Shown here: positions 18,851 to 28,615 of the stretch, piece after piece
How the letters are laid out: each line of letters starts with the position of its first letter
How positions within the stretch are numbered: the first letter of the stretch is position 1
From: Verrucomicrobiota bacterium
GTDB taxonomy: Bacteria > Verrucomicrobiota > Verrucomicrobiia > Opitutales > Opitutaceae
Assembly: GCA_019136515.1 (NCBI GenBank)
Contig: JAGVUB010000112.1
Coordinates: 62,001-126,000 of the forward strand
Direction of reading: 5' to 3'
Length of the DNA: 64,000 nt
The notes under the pieces: generated by a model
The model's input: the letters and a program-made list of their open reading frames with translations, nothing else
What the model was told of the DNA's origin: nothing
Databases searched by the model: none
Translations under genes and position numbers: made by a program

Positions 18851-19597
18851 TCAGCCATCCACAGGCGTGAGCCGGATCAAGGCATCGATCGCGCCCTCGT
18901 GGCCCTGTTCGGCGGCCACCCGATACAGCTCGCGCGCCCGCGCGAGATCCCGCTTCTCCGGCGCGCCAAACTCGAGATGGACGGCCAGATTGAAGTGCGC
19001 CGACACGTGGCCCGCCGCGGCCGCCTGGGCGTACCAGTCGGCCGCGAGTTCGGGATCCTGCCCGATGCCAAAACCGCGATCGAGGCAGACACCGAGCGTG
19101 TACTGCGCCTCCGCGAGTCCTTGCGCCGCGGCCTTCATGAGCCACTCCACAGCCACACTAGGATTCGCCGGCACGCCCTCTCCATGCAGCAGCGCCAGGG
19201 CATAATTGTGCTGCGCATCGGCACAGCCCGCCTCGGCCGCCCGTCGGTAGTATTCCACGGCTCGCACCAAGTCGGGCGCGCCGCCAAAACCGTGTTCGCA
19301 GAAAAGCCCGAGGTTCATGAGCGCCCGTCCGTCGCCCTGCTCCGCGGCAAGCTGAAGCCAGCGCAACGCCTGTTCCGCGTCCTGCTTCACTCCCGTCCCG
19401 GTCGCATACAAGGCGCCCAAACTGGAACGGGCCTTGGCATGTCCCTGCTCGGCGGCCGCAGTGAGCCACTGGGCGCCCTTCACCAGATCACGATCGCACG
19501 CCTCCCCATCGAGGAATCGCTGTGCCAGTTCGTACTGGGCGTCGACATTGCCCTTCTGGGCGGCGGCTTGCAGTTCGGGGACGGTCATCTTCGTCAT
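18851..19597 (-). CDS. Sel1-repeat (SLR) protein
   Basis: A 248-residue protein made almost wholly of about six Sel1-like repeats of 36 residues, each with the pattern AxxLGxxY...G(V)xxDxxxAxxWxxxAAxxG (for example LGALYATGTGVKQDAEQALR). These alpha solenoids act as scaffolds in signalling or envelope complexes; the partner is unknown. No signal peptide is visible from the ATG at 19597, so it is probably cytoplasmic. A longer open frame to 19993 carries no homology. It is divergent from the histidine kinase, with 461 bases between. Confidence 0.72.
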   Translation of the reverse strand: MTKMTVPELQAAAQKGNVDAQYELAQRFLDGEACDRDLVKGAQWLTAAAEQGHAKARSSLGALYATGTGVKQDAEQALRWLQLAAEQGDGRALMNLGLFCEHGFGGAPDLVRAVEYYRRAAEAGCADAQHNYALALLHGEGVPANPSVAVEWLMKAAAQGLAEAQYTLGVCLDRGFGIGQDPELAADWYAQAAAAGHVSAHFNLAVHLEFGAPEKRDLARARELYRVAAEQGHEGAIDALIRLTPVDG

Positions 19598-20058
19598 GGC
19601 AGTGTGGTTCACGTGAAGGAAGCGAGAGCCGGTTCGGCAACAACCCGACCCGCCCCGCCGCAACGCGACGCCCCTGGCTGAAAGTACCGGCGGCGTTCTG
19701 CGTTCCGGGGGCCGCGCCGAGGTGGCGAGACCGATGGAGCACTCGCCGTAGCCGGCCGCATGCCATCTACTGCAGACCACTGTCACGCAAATGGTTAGAC
19801 GAAACCATCCGCCTTCGGCGGCAATCTTTGCCAATAACCGGCGGCACCCTTTTCCCGCAGTGCCGATCGGGTTGCCTGCAGAACCGCGGTGAGCAAGGCA
19901 TGGTGTCTCCACCATCACCGGACCCTCCGCGTACCGCGGTCTGGCTCGCGGCGTCGCAGTCTTGCACAAGTGAGAGCTTCCCCGTTTGCTCACGACGCCG
20001 GCAGGCTCCAGTTTCGGTCCAAGACCCCTTCGGCCACTGTCATCCGCCCGTCACCTCA
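19598..20058. other. 461-bp divergent intergenic region
   Basis: Between the Sel1 gene and the histidine kinase. I find no protein or RNA gene and no strong hairpin. Promoters for both divergent genes must lie here, but I cannot point to a convincing site. Confidence 0.4.
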
Positions 20059-21321
20059 ATGAAACGAATCTACCGCGTCGTCGGAGTCGCACTCGCCCTG
20101 CTGCTCCTGTGCCTCGCCGCGGTCGTCTTCACCGCCGCTTGGCTGAAACGACAGAACGACCGGTTGCTCCATCACACCATCTCGACGAGCTCGGTCCAGT
20201 TCGCCGCGATGCTCGAACTCGCGCAGGCCGGCCCGCCGCCCTGGCCCGAGGCGTTCACCCGCAAGCTCGGGCAAGCGATGGGCGCCCAGATCGTCGTCAG
20301 CGAGCAGCCTCCCGCCAGCCCGGCCACCACGACCCCGTGGAGCTTCGATCACGCCTTGCGCGACGAGACCGGTGTGATCGTCGGTCACGCGCGCGTGCGC
20401 CTGTCGCCGCCACCGACCATGCGAGTGCTCGCAATGCTCCAGCGCATGAGCGCCATCCTGCTCTCGATCTCGTTTCTGGTCCTTCTGCTCCTGCTCCTCC
20501 TCGTCTTGGTCGATCGGCGCTGGCTGCGCACCGACGATGATACGGCCCGCAGCGCCCCCCGGGAGACCGGCGATTTCGGCGTGCTCAGCCACCTGGCCGA
20601 ACGTTCCGCCCGCCAGTCCGCCGAGCTCGCCCGGGAGCGCGAGGACCGCCTGCGCGCCGAGGCCGACACCCACCTCAAACAACTCCTCCTCAATCGCGCC
20701 CTGCAGGAGAAGATCGACATGGGCCGCGATCTCCACGACGGCCTCATCCAGTCCCTCTACGCCACCGGGCTCACCATCCAGGCCGGCCGCAAGGCGCTCG
20801 ACCAGGACCCCGCCGCGGCGCGCGCCCAGATCGACACCGCCCTCCAGACCCTCAACGCCGCCATCCGCGAGGTCCGCACCTACATCTCCGGGCTCGGCCC
20901 CGAACAACTCCGCCAACGCAGCTTCGCCGATTCGGTCCGCACCGTGATCGAGCACCTCTCCGCGGTGCGCGAGATCGCGACCGATGTCCGTATCGACGAG
21001 GAGGCCGCCCAGCAGCTTTCGTCATCACAGTTCACCGACGCGCTCCAGATCATCCGCGAGGCCGTCAGCAACAGCCTGCGCCACGGCCACGCCAAGCGGA
21101 TCACCGTCCGGCTCCACCGCAACGGCGCCGAACTCTGCCTGGCCATCCAGGACGACGGCCGCGGCTTCGACCCCCAACAGGTCCTGCGCGGTCATGGGCT
21201 CGACAATATGCAGGCCCGGGCCGATCGTCTCGGGGCCCGACTGGCCTGCGACAGCGGTCCGGAGCGGGGCACCCGCCTCCTCCTCACCTTCTCGATACCG
21301 ATCAGCCCCGCCCGCCCATGA
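20059..21321 (+). CDS. NarL-type membrane sensor histidine kinase
   Basis: A 420-residue sensor kinase. Membrane segments at about residues 7-28 and 131-153 enclose a small periplasmic sensing domain of about 100 residues. A HAMP-like or coiled linker leads to a HisKA_3 dimerisation domain with the phospho-acceptor His in MGRDLHDGLIQSLYATGLTI (about residue 226). A HATPase follows (REAVSNSLRHGHAK, DDGRGFDP, GHGLDNMQARADRLG). The stop overlaps the start of the response regulator by four bases, so the two form a cognate pair. The stimulus is unknown. The start at the ATG at 20059 gives a standard signal-anchor N-terminus. Confidence 0.85.
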   Translation: MKRIYRVVGVALALLLLCLAAVVFTAAWLKRQNDRLLHHTISTSSVQFAAMLELAQAGPPPWPEAFTRKLGQAMGAQIVVSEQPPASPATTTPWSFDHALRDETGVIVGHARVRLSPPPTMRVLAMLQRMSAILLSISFLVLLLLLLLVLVDRRWLRTDDDTARSAPRETGDFGVLSHLAERSARQSAELAREREDRLRAEADTHLKQLLLNRALQEKIDMGRDLHDGLIQSLYATGLTIQAGRKALDQDPAAARAQIDTALQTLNAAIREVRTYISGLGPEQLRQRSFADSVRTVIEHLSAVREIATDVRIDEEAAQQLSSSQFTDALQIIREAVSNSLRHGHAKRITVRLHRNGAELCLAIQDDGRGFDPQQVLRGHGLDNMQARADRLGARLACDSGPERGTRLLLTFSIPISPARP

Positions 21322-21977
21322 CCACCGACTCCCCCCTCCGCCTCGCCATCGTCGACGACAGCCAGGTCGTCCGCATGGGACTCAAGGCGCTGCTCTCCAC
21401 CGAGCGCGGCATCACCATCGTCGGCGAGGCGAGCAAGGTCGCCGAGGCCGTCTCCATGGCCGCCAACGCCCGCCCCCAGGTCGTCCTCCTCGACATCCGG
21501 CTGCCCGACGGCACCGGCTTCGACGCCTGCCGCCGTATCCTGCAACAGGATCCCAAGGTTCGCATCCTTTTTCTCACCTCGGTCATCGACGACCAACTCA
21601 TCAACGACGCGATCCGCAGCGGCGGCCAGGGCTACCTGCTCAAGGAGGTGGGCGCCGACGACCTCGTGCAGGCGATCTACGATGTCGCCGCCGGCAAGTC
21701 CGTCCTCGACCCCCAGGCCACCGCCCGCGTGCTCCAGCTCATGCGCCACCGCACGGCGACGACCGACGACCCCGTCGCCTCCCTCTCGCCCCAGGAACGC
21801 CGCGTCCTCTCCCTCATCGCCGCGGGCAAGACCAACAAGGAGGTCGGCAACGAACTCGGCCTCACCGAGAAGACCGTGAAGAACTACCTCGCGAACATCT
21901 TCGGCAAACTCAACGTCACCCGCCGCTCCCAAGCCGTGGCACTCTTCGTCACCGCCAACGCCGCCGGCGGCAACTGA
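21318..21977 (+). CDS. NarL/LuxR-family response regulator
   Basis: A 219-residue protein with a receiver domain (phospho-acceptor Asp59 in VVLLDIRLPDG, acidic pocket at IVDDS) and a C-terminal LuxR-type helix-turn-helix (LSPQERRVLSLIAAGKTNKE, then VGNELGLTEKTVKNYLANIF). It is the transcriptional output of the kinase immediately upstream (4-base overlap). Targets cannot be inferred. Its length and motifs are complete. Confidence 0.88.
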   Translation: MTTDSPLRLAIVDDSQVVRMGLKALLSTERGITIVGEASKVAEAVSMAANARPQVVLLDIRLPDGTGFDACRRILQQDPKVRILFLTSVIDDQLINDAIRSGGQGYLLKEVGADDLVQAIYDVAAGKSVLDPQATARVLQLMRHRTATTDDPVASLSPQERRVLSLIAAGKTNKEVGNELGLTEKTVKNYLANIFGKLNVTRRSQAVALFVTANAAGGN

Positions 21978-22105
21978 GTGTTCCTCGCGTCGCATTCGTC
22001 GCAGGTGCGAGTGCTCCACAGCCGCCGCAGACACGCACCGGAAAAACTCTGCAACTTCGTGCTTGTCACCTGTCGCGCGGGTTATTCTCTTCACGCCTCC
22101 TTCAC

Positions 22106-22182
22106 GCGCCCGTAGCTCAATTGGATAGAGCATCTGACTACGGATCAGAAGGTTTGGGGTTCGACTCCCTACGGGCGCGCCA
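22106..22182 (+). tRNA. tRNA-Arg (anticodon ACG)
   Basis: A 77-base cloverleaf. The acceptor stem GCGCCCG pairs with CGGGCGC, the D arm is AGCTCAATTGGATAGAGC, the anticodon loop CTACGGA has ACG, the T loop is TTCGACT, and CCA is encoded at 22180-22182. The A at the wobble position is expected to become inosine. Confidence 0.95.
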
Positions 22183-22187
22183 CTTTG

Positions 22188-22228
22188 AAGCCCCCGAGGT
22201 CCAACGACTTCGGGGGCTTCTTTGTTTT
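22188..22228 (+). terminator. terminator after tRNA-Arg
   Basis: AAGCCCCCGAGGT pairs with ACTTCGGGGGCTT (one wobble or mismatch) across a short loop, followed by CTTTGTTTT. It begins five bases after the tRNA. Confidence 0.75.
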
Positions 22229-22424
22229 CCGAGCGGAGTCTGCCACCGCGGAGCCCCGCCCCCCCGGAAACCGAGCAGGATCATTCTCGTGATCCCGTTG
22301 TGCCGAGGGAACGATCGCCGGCGCCCCGTTCGAGGACTCCGCCGAGCGGCTCCGCGTCCGGTGACAACAAAGGCTCGAAGGCGCGCGCCCACTCTGCCGT
22401 ACTCGGCTGTCACTCGCACCGGAT

Positions 22425-22451
22425 TTTAGCGCGGCCACCGCCAGCCGATGA
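22425..22451 (+). promoter_or_regulatory. possible sigma-28-like promoter of the response regulator gene
   Basis: GCCGATGA at 22444-22451 matches the FliA -10 in 7 of 8 bases. The element 15 bases upstream is TTTA instead of TAAA, so this is a weaker candidate. It lies 35 bases before the ATG. Confidence 0.35.
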
Positions 22452-22485
22452 GAATGACCGCATCCCGTTCACCCGCTCTCTTTCG

Positions 22486-23694
22486 ATGAAGATCCTGGTC
22501 GCCGACGACGAACCCACCGTGCTGCGCATCATGCGCACGTTTCTCGAGAAGCACCGCTTCCAGGTCGAAACCGTCGATTGCGGCCGCAAAGCCGTCGCCG
22601 CCCTCACCGCCGAGGACGCACCGTCGATCGCGATCATCGACTGGATGATGCCCGACCTGACTGGCCCAGAGGTGTGCACGCAACTGCGGCAGGCGCGCTT
22701 CCGCATCCGCCCCTACCTGCTCATCCTCACCTCGAAGAACACCGAGGCGGACCTCGCGGCCGGCCTGGATGCAGGCGCCGACGATTTCGTCACCAAGCCC
22801 TTCAAGGCCTCCGAGATGCTCGCTCGCCTGCGCGTGGCGGAGCGCATGATCGAATACGAGCATGAGGTGCGGCAGCGTATCGAGGACCTCGAGCAGCTCG
22901 TGGAACGCCACGAACTCCTCGGCGAGATGATCGCAAAATCCGGCCAAGCTTCCGCCCCGGCCGTCCCGGCCGCCACGAGCACTGCGCCCGTGCTCGCCCC
23001 CAGCCCGCTGCCGCCGGAGGAGGTGGAGGCGCTCGCCCGCCGCGCCCTGCAGGATCTCGGTCTCCGCCCCGACACGGTCGCGCACCTGTCGCCCCCCTGC
23101 GCCGACGGTGCAGTCACCTACGCGGCGTGGACCGCGTTCCTGCGACATCAGGGCCAACGCTGGACCGACCTCGTGCTCGAAGCGGAGCCCGGTGCCGTGA
23201 GCACCATCTTCACCCGCACTCTCGATCGCGTCCCGAGCCCGTCCCAATGCCAATCGTTCCTCGTCGAGGCGCTCACCGTGATCGCCTCGGCGCTGCGCTC
23301 CACGCTGCAATCGCACGGAGTGGAGCTGCTCGCCCCGTTCCTCGCCCGCGGGCACCAGATCGACCGCGGTGTCGTCACCCCGCCGGTCCCGGCCGAGTCC
23401 GTCAGCTACGTCTTCGACTTCGCCGGTTCGGCGATCACCCTGCTGGTCGTCGACCGGCCCTGTCCCATCGTACGGAAACCGAGCCACGACCTCGTGCCGG
23501 GCGAGATCCTCGCGCAAGCCTACCCGCCCGCCGTGCCCCTGCTCGGCCGCGGCACCGTGCTCAACGACCGCTACATCGCGAAGCTCCAGATCTACGGCGA
23601 TACGACCGCCGGCTTCCACCCTGTGCCGGTCTTCGAGCCCACACCGCTGGCGCAGTTCTTCCACTCCAGCCCGCTCAACGCACCGCTGCGCTGA
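22486..23694 (+). CDS. response regulator with a C-terminal CheX-like region
   Basis: A 402-residue protein. Residues 1-120 are a receiver domain (Asp52 in AIIDWMMPDLTGPEV, Thr-Ser pair in LILTSKN, Lys in DFVTKPFKASEML). An amphipathic coiled coil (residues 125-150) and a Pro/Ala-rich linker follow. Residues about 200-390 form an alpha/beta domain (FLVEALTVIASALRSTLQSH, SYVFDFAGSAITLLVVD) that vaguely resembles CheX/CheC-like phosphatases; that call is tentative. There is no DNA-binding domain, so output is probably by protein contact or dephosphorylation, perhaps in chemotaxis. Confidence 0.6.
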   Translation: MKILVADDEPTVLRIMRTFLEKHRFQVETVDCGRKAVAALTAEDAPSIAIIDWMMPDLTGPEVCTQLRQARFRIRPYLLILTSKNTEADLAAGLDAGADDFVTKPFKASEMLARLRVAERMIEYEHEVRQRIEDLEQLVERHELLGEMIAKSGQASAPAVPAATSTAPVLAPSPLPPEEVEALARRALQDLGLRPDTVAHLSPPCADGAVTYAAWTAFLRHQGQRWTDLVLEAEPGAVSTIFTRTLDRVPSPSQCQSFLVEALTVIASALRSTLQSHGVELLAPFLARGHQIDRGVVTPPVPAESVSYVFDFAGSAITLLVVDRPCPIVRKPSHDLVPGEILAQAYPPAVPLLGRGTVLNDRYIAKLQIYGDTTAGFHPVPVFEPTPLAQFFHSSPLNAPLR

Positions 23695-23848
23695 GAACGC
23701 TCCCCCGGATTCCCCTCCGGGCTGTCGGCATGATGGCCGCGCCGTTCCGTTCCGTTCAACACCGGCGCCCCTTCTTCTCTGCGCCAGAGGAGGTGGGGCG
23801 ACGCTTGCCTCCCCGCGGATTCGCCCTTCTTCATCGTTCCCAGCTCCC

Positions 23849-25778
23849 ATGTCCTACTGCGCCTCCCGCTTCGCCACCATCCGCCGCCCCGCCACCGAAG
23901 TGATGATCGGTGCCGTCGGCATCGGAGGTACCCACCCGATTCGCGTGCAATCGATGACGACCTCCGACACGCAGGACGTCGCGGCGACCGTGCGCCAAAG
24001 CGTCGAGCTCGCCGAGGTCGGTTGCGAGATCGTGCGCATCACCGCGCCCAACGTCGCGGCCGCGCGCGCCCTGCGCGACATCCGCGCCCAGTTCTCCGCC
24101 GCCGGCTTCGCCCACGTGCCGCTCGTGGCCGACATCCATTTCCTCCCCGCGGCGGCGATGGAGGCCGTCGAGCACGTCGAGAAGATCCGCGTCAATCCCG
24201 GCAACTACGCCGACAAGAAGAAGTTCGCCGTCGTCGACTACTCCGACGCCGAGTACGAGCGCGAGATCCAGCGCCTGCACGACTCGCGGCGACTCGCCGC
24301 TGGGCATGGTCGAGAGCGCGCTCGAGTTCGTTCGCATCTGCGAAAGCCACGGCTTCCACGACATCGTGCTCTCGATGAAATCGAGCAACCCGAAGGTCGT
24401 CATCCAGGCCTACCGCCTCCTCGTCGACCGGATGGACCAGGCCCACCGCGCGTATCCACTCCACCTCGGCGTCACCGAGGCCGGCGACGGCGAGGACGGT
24501 CGCATCAAAAGCGCCATCGGCATCGGCAGCCTGTTGCTCGACGGCATCGGCGACACCATCCGCGTCTCGCTCACCGAGGACTCCGTGCACGAGGTCCCCG
24601 TCGCCCAGGCGCTCGCGGCGAAGGCCATGCGCCGCTGGTCGCTGCCCGCCGCCGCGGCCGAGCCGGACGGCATCGCCCCGTTCTCTTTCCAACGCCGCGA
24701 AACAACGCCGCTGCGACTCGCCGCCACGACCACCGCCGGTGCCGGCCAACCGCCGCGCGTCGTCGTCCCCCTGCCCGCTTCGGCCCGTACCCCCGAGTCG
24801 CTGGAGCGCCTGCTCGCCAACGCCGCCGCGCAATTCGCGGACACTCCGCCCGAGGTGCTCCTCGTGCCCGTGGCCGATGCCGGCGCGCTCGCCGAGGTCC
24901 CCGCGCTCGCCGCCGTTGCCGCCCGCCACGGCACCGCCCTCGCGATCGAGCTTGCCCCCGCCATCGCCCCCGCCGCCGGCAACCGGCTCGAACTTCCCGC
25001 CGCCACGATCCTCGCGCGCCGTTTCGCCGCCGGCGAGAACGCCGCCCTGCGCGCCTGGGTCGGTCTCGCCCACCACCGGAGCTGGACGTTCGCCGCCGAG
25101 ATCCAGCCCGCCGACTTCGCCGGCTTCGCACCCGATCTGGTCGCACTGGGAGACTCCCGCATCGTCTTCACCACGCGCACCGGTGCCGCGGCCGGCGCGG
25201 TGCATCCGGTCGGCAGCTACCGCCAACTCGTCGAGTGTCTGCGCGCCATCGGCTCCCGCGCTCCGCTCTGGGTGCGCGCCTGCCCGGCCAACGGGCTCGG
25301 TGGCGAGGCCGATGCCCTCGGCACGCTGCTCGACGCCAGCGTGCTCGCCGGCTCGCTCCTGTGCGATGGGCTCGGCGATCTGGTCGGCGTGGAGGCCGGT
25401 CCCGGCTTCGAAGCCGACCTCCGCCTCGCCTACAACGTCCTCCAAGGCGCCGGCGCCCGTATCACGAAGACCGAATTCGTCGCCTGCCCGAGCTGCGGCC
25501 GCACGCTCTTCGACCTCCAGACGACGACCCAGCGCGTCCGCGCCGCCACCGGCCACCTCAAGGGAGTGAAGATCGCAATCATGGGCTGCATCGTGAACGG
25601 CCCGGGCGAGATGGCCGACGCCGACTTCGGCTACGTGGGCGGGGCGCCGGGGAAGATCAACCTCTACGTCGGCAAAGACGCGGTGCGTTTTAACATTCCC
25701 GAAACCGAAGCAGTGGCCCGGTTGGTCGATCTCATCCGCGAACACGGGAAGTGGATCGAGGCGCCGCACAGGCCCTGA
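23849..25778 (+). pseudogene. ispG: 4-hydroxy-3-methylbut-2-enyl diphosphate synthase IspG, broken by an internal deletion and frameshift
   Basis: IspG is the 4Fe-4S enzyme that reduces MEcPP to HMBPP in the MEP isoprenoid pathway. The first frame (23849 to about 24287) encodes TRYGAVGIG-type N-terminal barrel sequence, with QSMTTSDTQDVAATV, LVADIHFLPAAAM and IRVNPGNYADKKKF. The second frame resumes at about 24288 with GDSPLGMVESALEF and continues through HLGVTEAGDGEDGR, the long-form insertion domain, CPSCGRT and GCIVNGPGE at the iron-sulfur site. Compared with plant and chlamydial long-form IspG, about 30-35 residues around the RIGTNHGSLS substrate motif are missing at the junction, and the reading frame changes. 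The remainder looks under normal constraint. Loss of an essential step is unlikely, so this may be an assembly error. Confidence 0.85.
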
Positions 25779-26297
25779 GCGCACGAAAACTTGGCAACGA
25801 AAAAAACGCATTTCGGCGACAGTTCGCCCGCGCCGTCCTGCCTCTCCCTCGTGACCTCCTCGTGACGTTTTTGTGACCTCCCGCGTGCGCTCGGTCACGC
25901 GCCGCCCTGCCGCCGCCGGACATCGAAACCGAGCCTGGCGACGCAACAAAAAAAACGCCCATTTTCGCAGCGCCGGAACGCTGTTAACAACTTGTGGAGA
26001 AGTTGGCCTTGAAAGGGTTATCCACGCTTGCGCTATGCTTCGATTTTCAACTGCCTGAACTCCGGTCGGCGCGCTCTTTGGCAACTCTCCTGTTTACGAC
26101 GAATCACGTCCCCCTCGGACCCCATACCCTAAGCACTGTCAGCCAATCACTTAAATACACCCGGCCGGGCCCGCCCCGCCATTGGCTCACAGTCCCCTGA
26201 ATTTCCTTCCCGCGGCGTCGATTCCGACAGCAACAGAAGAGCGGCCAGCCAGTGCGTCCCCACGCGTTTGTGAATAGCCGTGCCGTCCACTCCCTCA
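25779..26297. other. putative replication origin region upstream of dnaA
   Basis: This 519-bp gene-free region is more AT-rich than its surroundings, with A runs near 25800 and 25950. It contains two DnaA-box-like sites: TTCTCCACA on the minus strand (25993-26001) and TTATCCACG on the plus strand (26018-26026), 16 bases apart next to GTTAAC. The position directly before dnaA fits oriC, though the boxes could instead serve dnaA autoregulation. I see only two good boxes. Confidence 0.5.
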
Positions 26298-27680
<1,383 letters not shown>

Positions 27681-27707
27681 CCGTCTCCTTTTTGCCATCG
27701 CAGCCCC

Positions 27708-27745
27708 AGCGGGGAGCCGGCCAGTCCGGCTCCCCGCTTTCTTTT
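27708..27745 (+). terminator. rho-independent terminator of dnaA
   Basis: AGCGGGGAGCCGG and CCGGCTCCCCGCT form a perfect 13-bp stem with a five-base loop, followed by TTCTTTT. It lies 28 bases after the dnaA stop. Confidence 0.88.
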
Positions 27746-27851
27746 CCCGTTTCCACCTTCGCTTCCGGCGTCACCTCCGCCCCAGCCACTTCCACCGCTT
27801 GCCAACGCCGCCCCCCCGTCCCAAAGTCCGCGTCCCGTTTTCGCCCTCACC

Positions 27852-28436
27852 ATGACTCTCACACCCGAACAACGCGCCGCCGTCTCCCAATGGGTCGCCG
27901 CGGGCGACTCCCTCGCCGCCATCCAGCGCAAGCTCACCGAGGACCTGAAGCTCTCCCTGACCTACATGGAGGTGCGCTTCCTCGTCGACGACCTCGGGCT
28001 TGAGCTGAAATCCCCCGCTCCGGCAAAGCCGGCCACTCCGCCCCCGGCGCCCGCACCCGCCGAGCCGCCCGCCAAGAAAGGCCTCTTCGGCAAGCTCAAG
28101 GACGCCGTCACCGGCGGCTCCGGCGAACCGGCCGAGGCCGACCTTCCCGCCGAGGACGCCATGCTCGACGAAGACCTTCCCGCCGATCTGCCGCCCGAGG
28201 AGCCCGTCCCCGCCGGCCTCGCCAACGTGAAGGTCGAGGTCGACCGTCTCACCCGCCCGGGCACGCTGGTGAGCGGCGCCGTGGTGTTCAGCGACGGTGT
28301 CTCCGCCAAATGGGCGATGGACCAATACGGCCGCCTCATGCTCGAAGCCGCCGACAAGACCTACAAGCCCTCGCAGGCCGACATCCAGGCGTTCCAGGCC
28401 GAGCTCGGCGCCCAGCTCCAGCGCATGGGCTACTGA
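27852..28436 (+). CDS. conserved-looking protein of unknown function
   Basis: A 194-residue acidic protein that I do not recognise. Residues 1-55 form a helical N-terminal domain (LTPEQRAAVSQWVAAGDSLA) resembling a small helix-turn-helix. Residues 56-80 are a Pro/Ala linker, KKGLFGKLKDAVTGG is a short amphipathic segment, and residues 125-194 form a compact C-terminal domain (VEVDRLTRPGTLVSGAVVFS). No signal peptide is visible. Codon use matches the neighbours, so the gene is probably real. Confidence 0.6.
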   Translation: MTLTPEQRAAVSQWVAAGDSLAAIQRKLTEDLKLSLTYMEVRFLVDDLGLELKSPAPAKPATPPPAPAPAEPPAKKGLFGKLKDAVTGGSGEPAEADLPAEDAMLDEDLPADLPPEEPVPAGLANVKVEVDRLTRPGTLVSGAVVFSDGVSAKWAMDQYGRLMLEAADKTYKPSQADIQAFQAELGAQLQRMGY

Positions 28437-28615
28437 GCGCGCAACCCCCGTCTCTCGCTTTCGCGAAAGCGCCGCCCGCGTGCGGCGCTTTTTCGTGTCC
28501 GGGCGCCGCGTACCGCAGTCTATCGGATTGCCGCCACCTTGGATTTAGGTTTCCGATACCCCGTCGCCGGAACACCCCCATCGCCCCCCCGGCGAGCGCT
28601 CCGCAAACCCCTTCC

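Larger units (their letters stand above)
22183..22485. other. 303-bp region between tRNA-Arg and the response regulator
   Basis: Contains the tRNA terminator and, at its right end, a possible sigma-28-like site (22425-22451). Nothing else is recognisable. Confidence 0.4.

Noticed and set aside
22021-22105. Sigma-70 promoter for tRNA-Arg (TTGTCA and TATTCT)
   Set aside because: The spacing of about 14 bases is too short for confidence.
24306-25778. Second part of ispG as an independent gene starting with GTG or ATG
   Set aside because: It begins in the middle of the catalytic barrel and matches the second half of long-form IspG; a separate gene is not credible.
24192-26084. Long minus-strand open frame opposite ispG
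   Set aside because: Typical GC-rich shadow of a real gene, with Gly/Arg-rich product and no homology.
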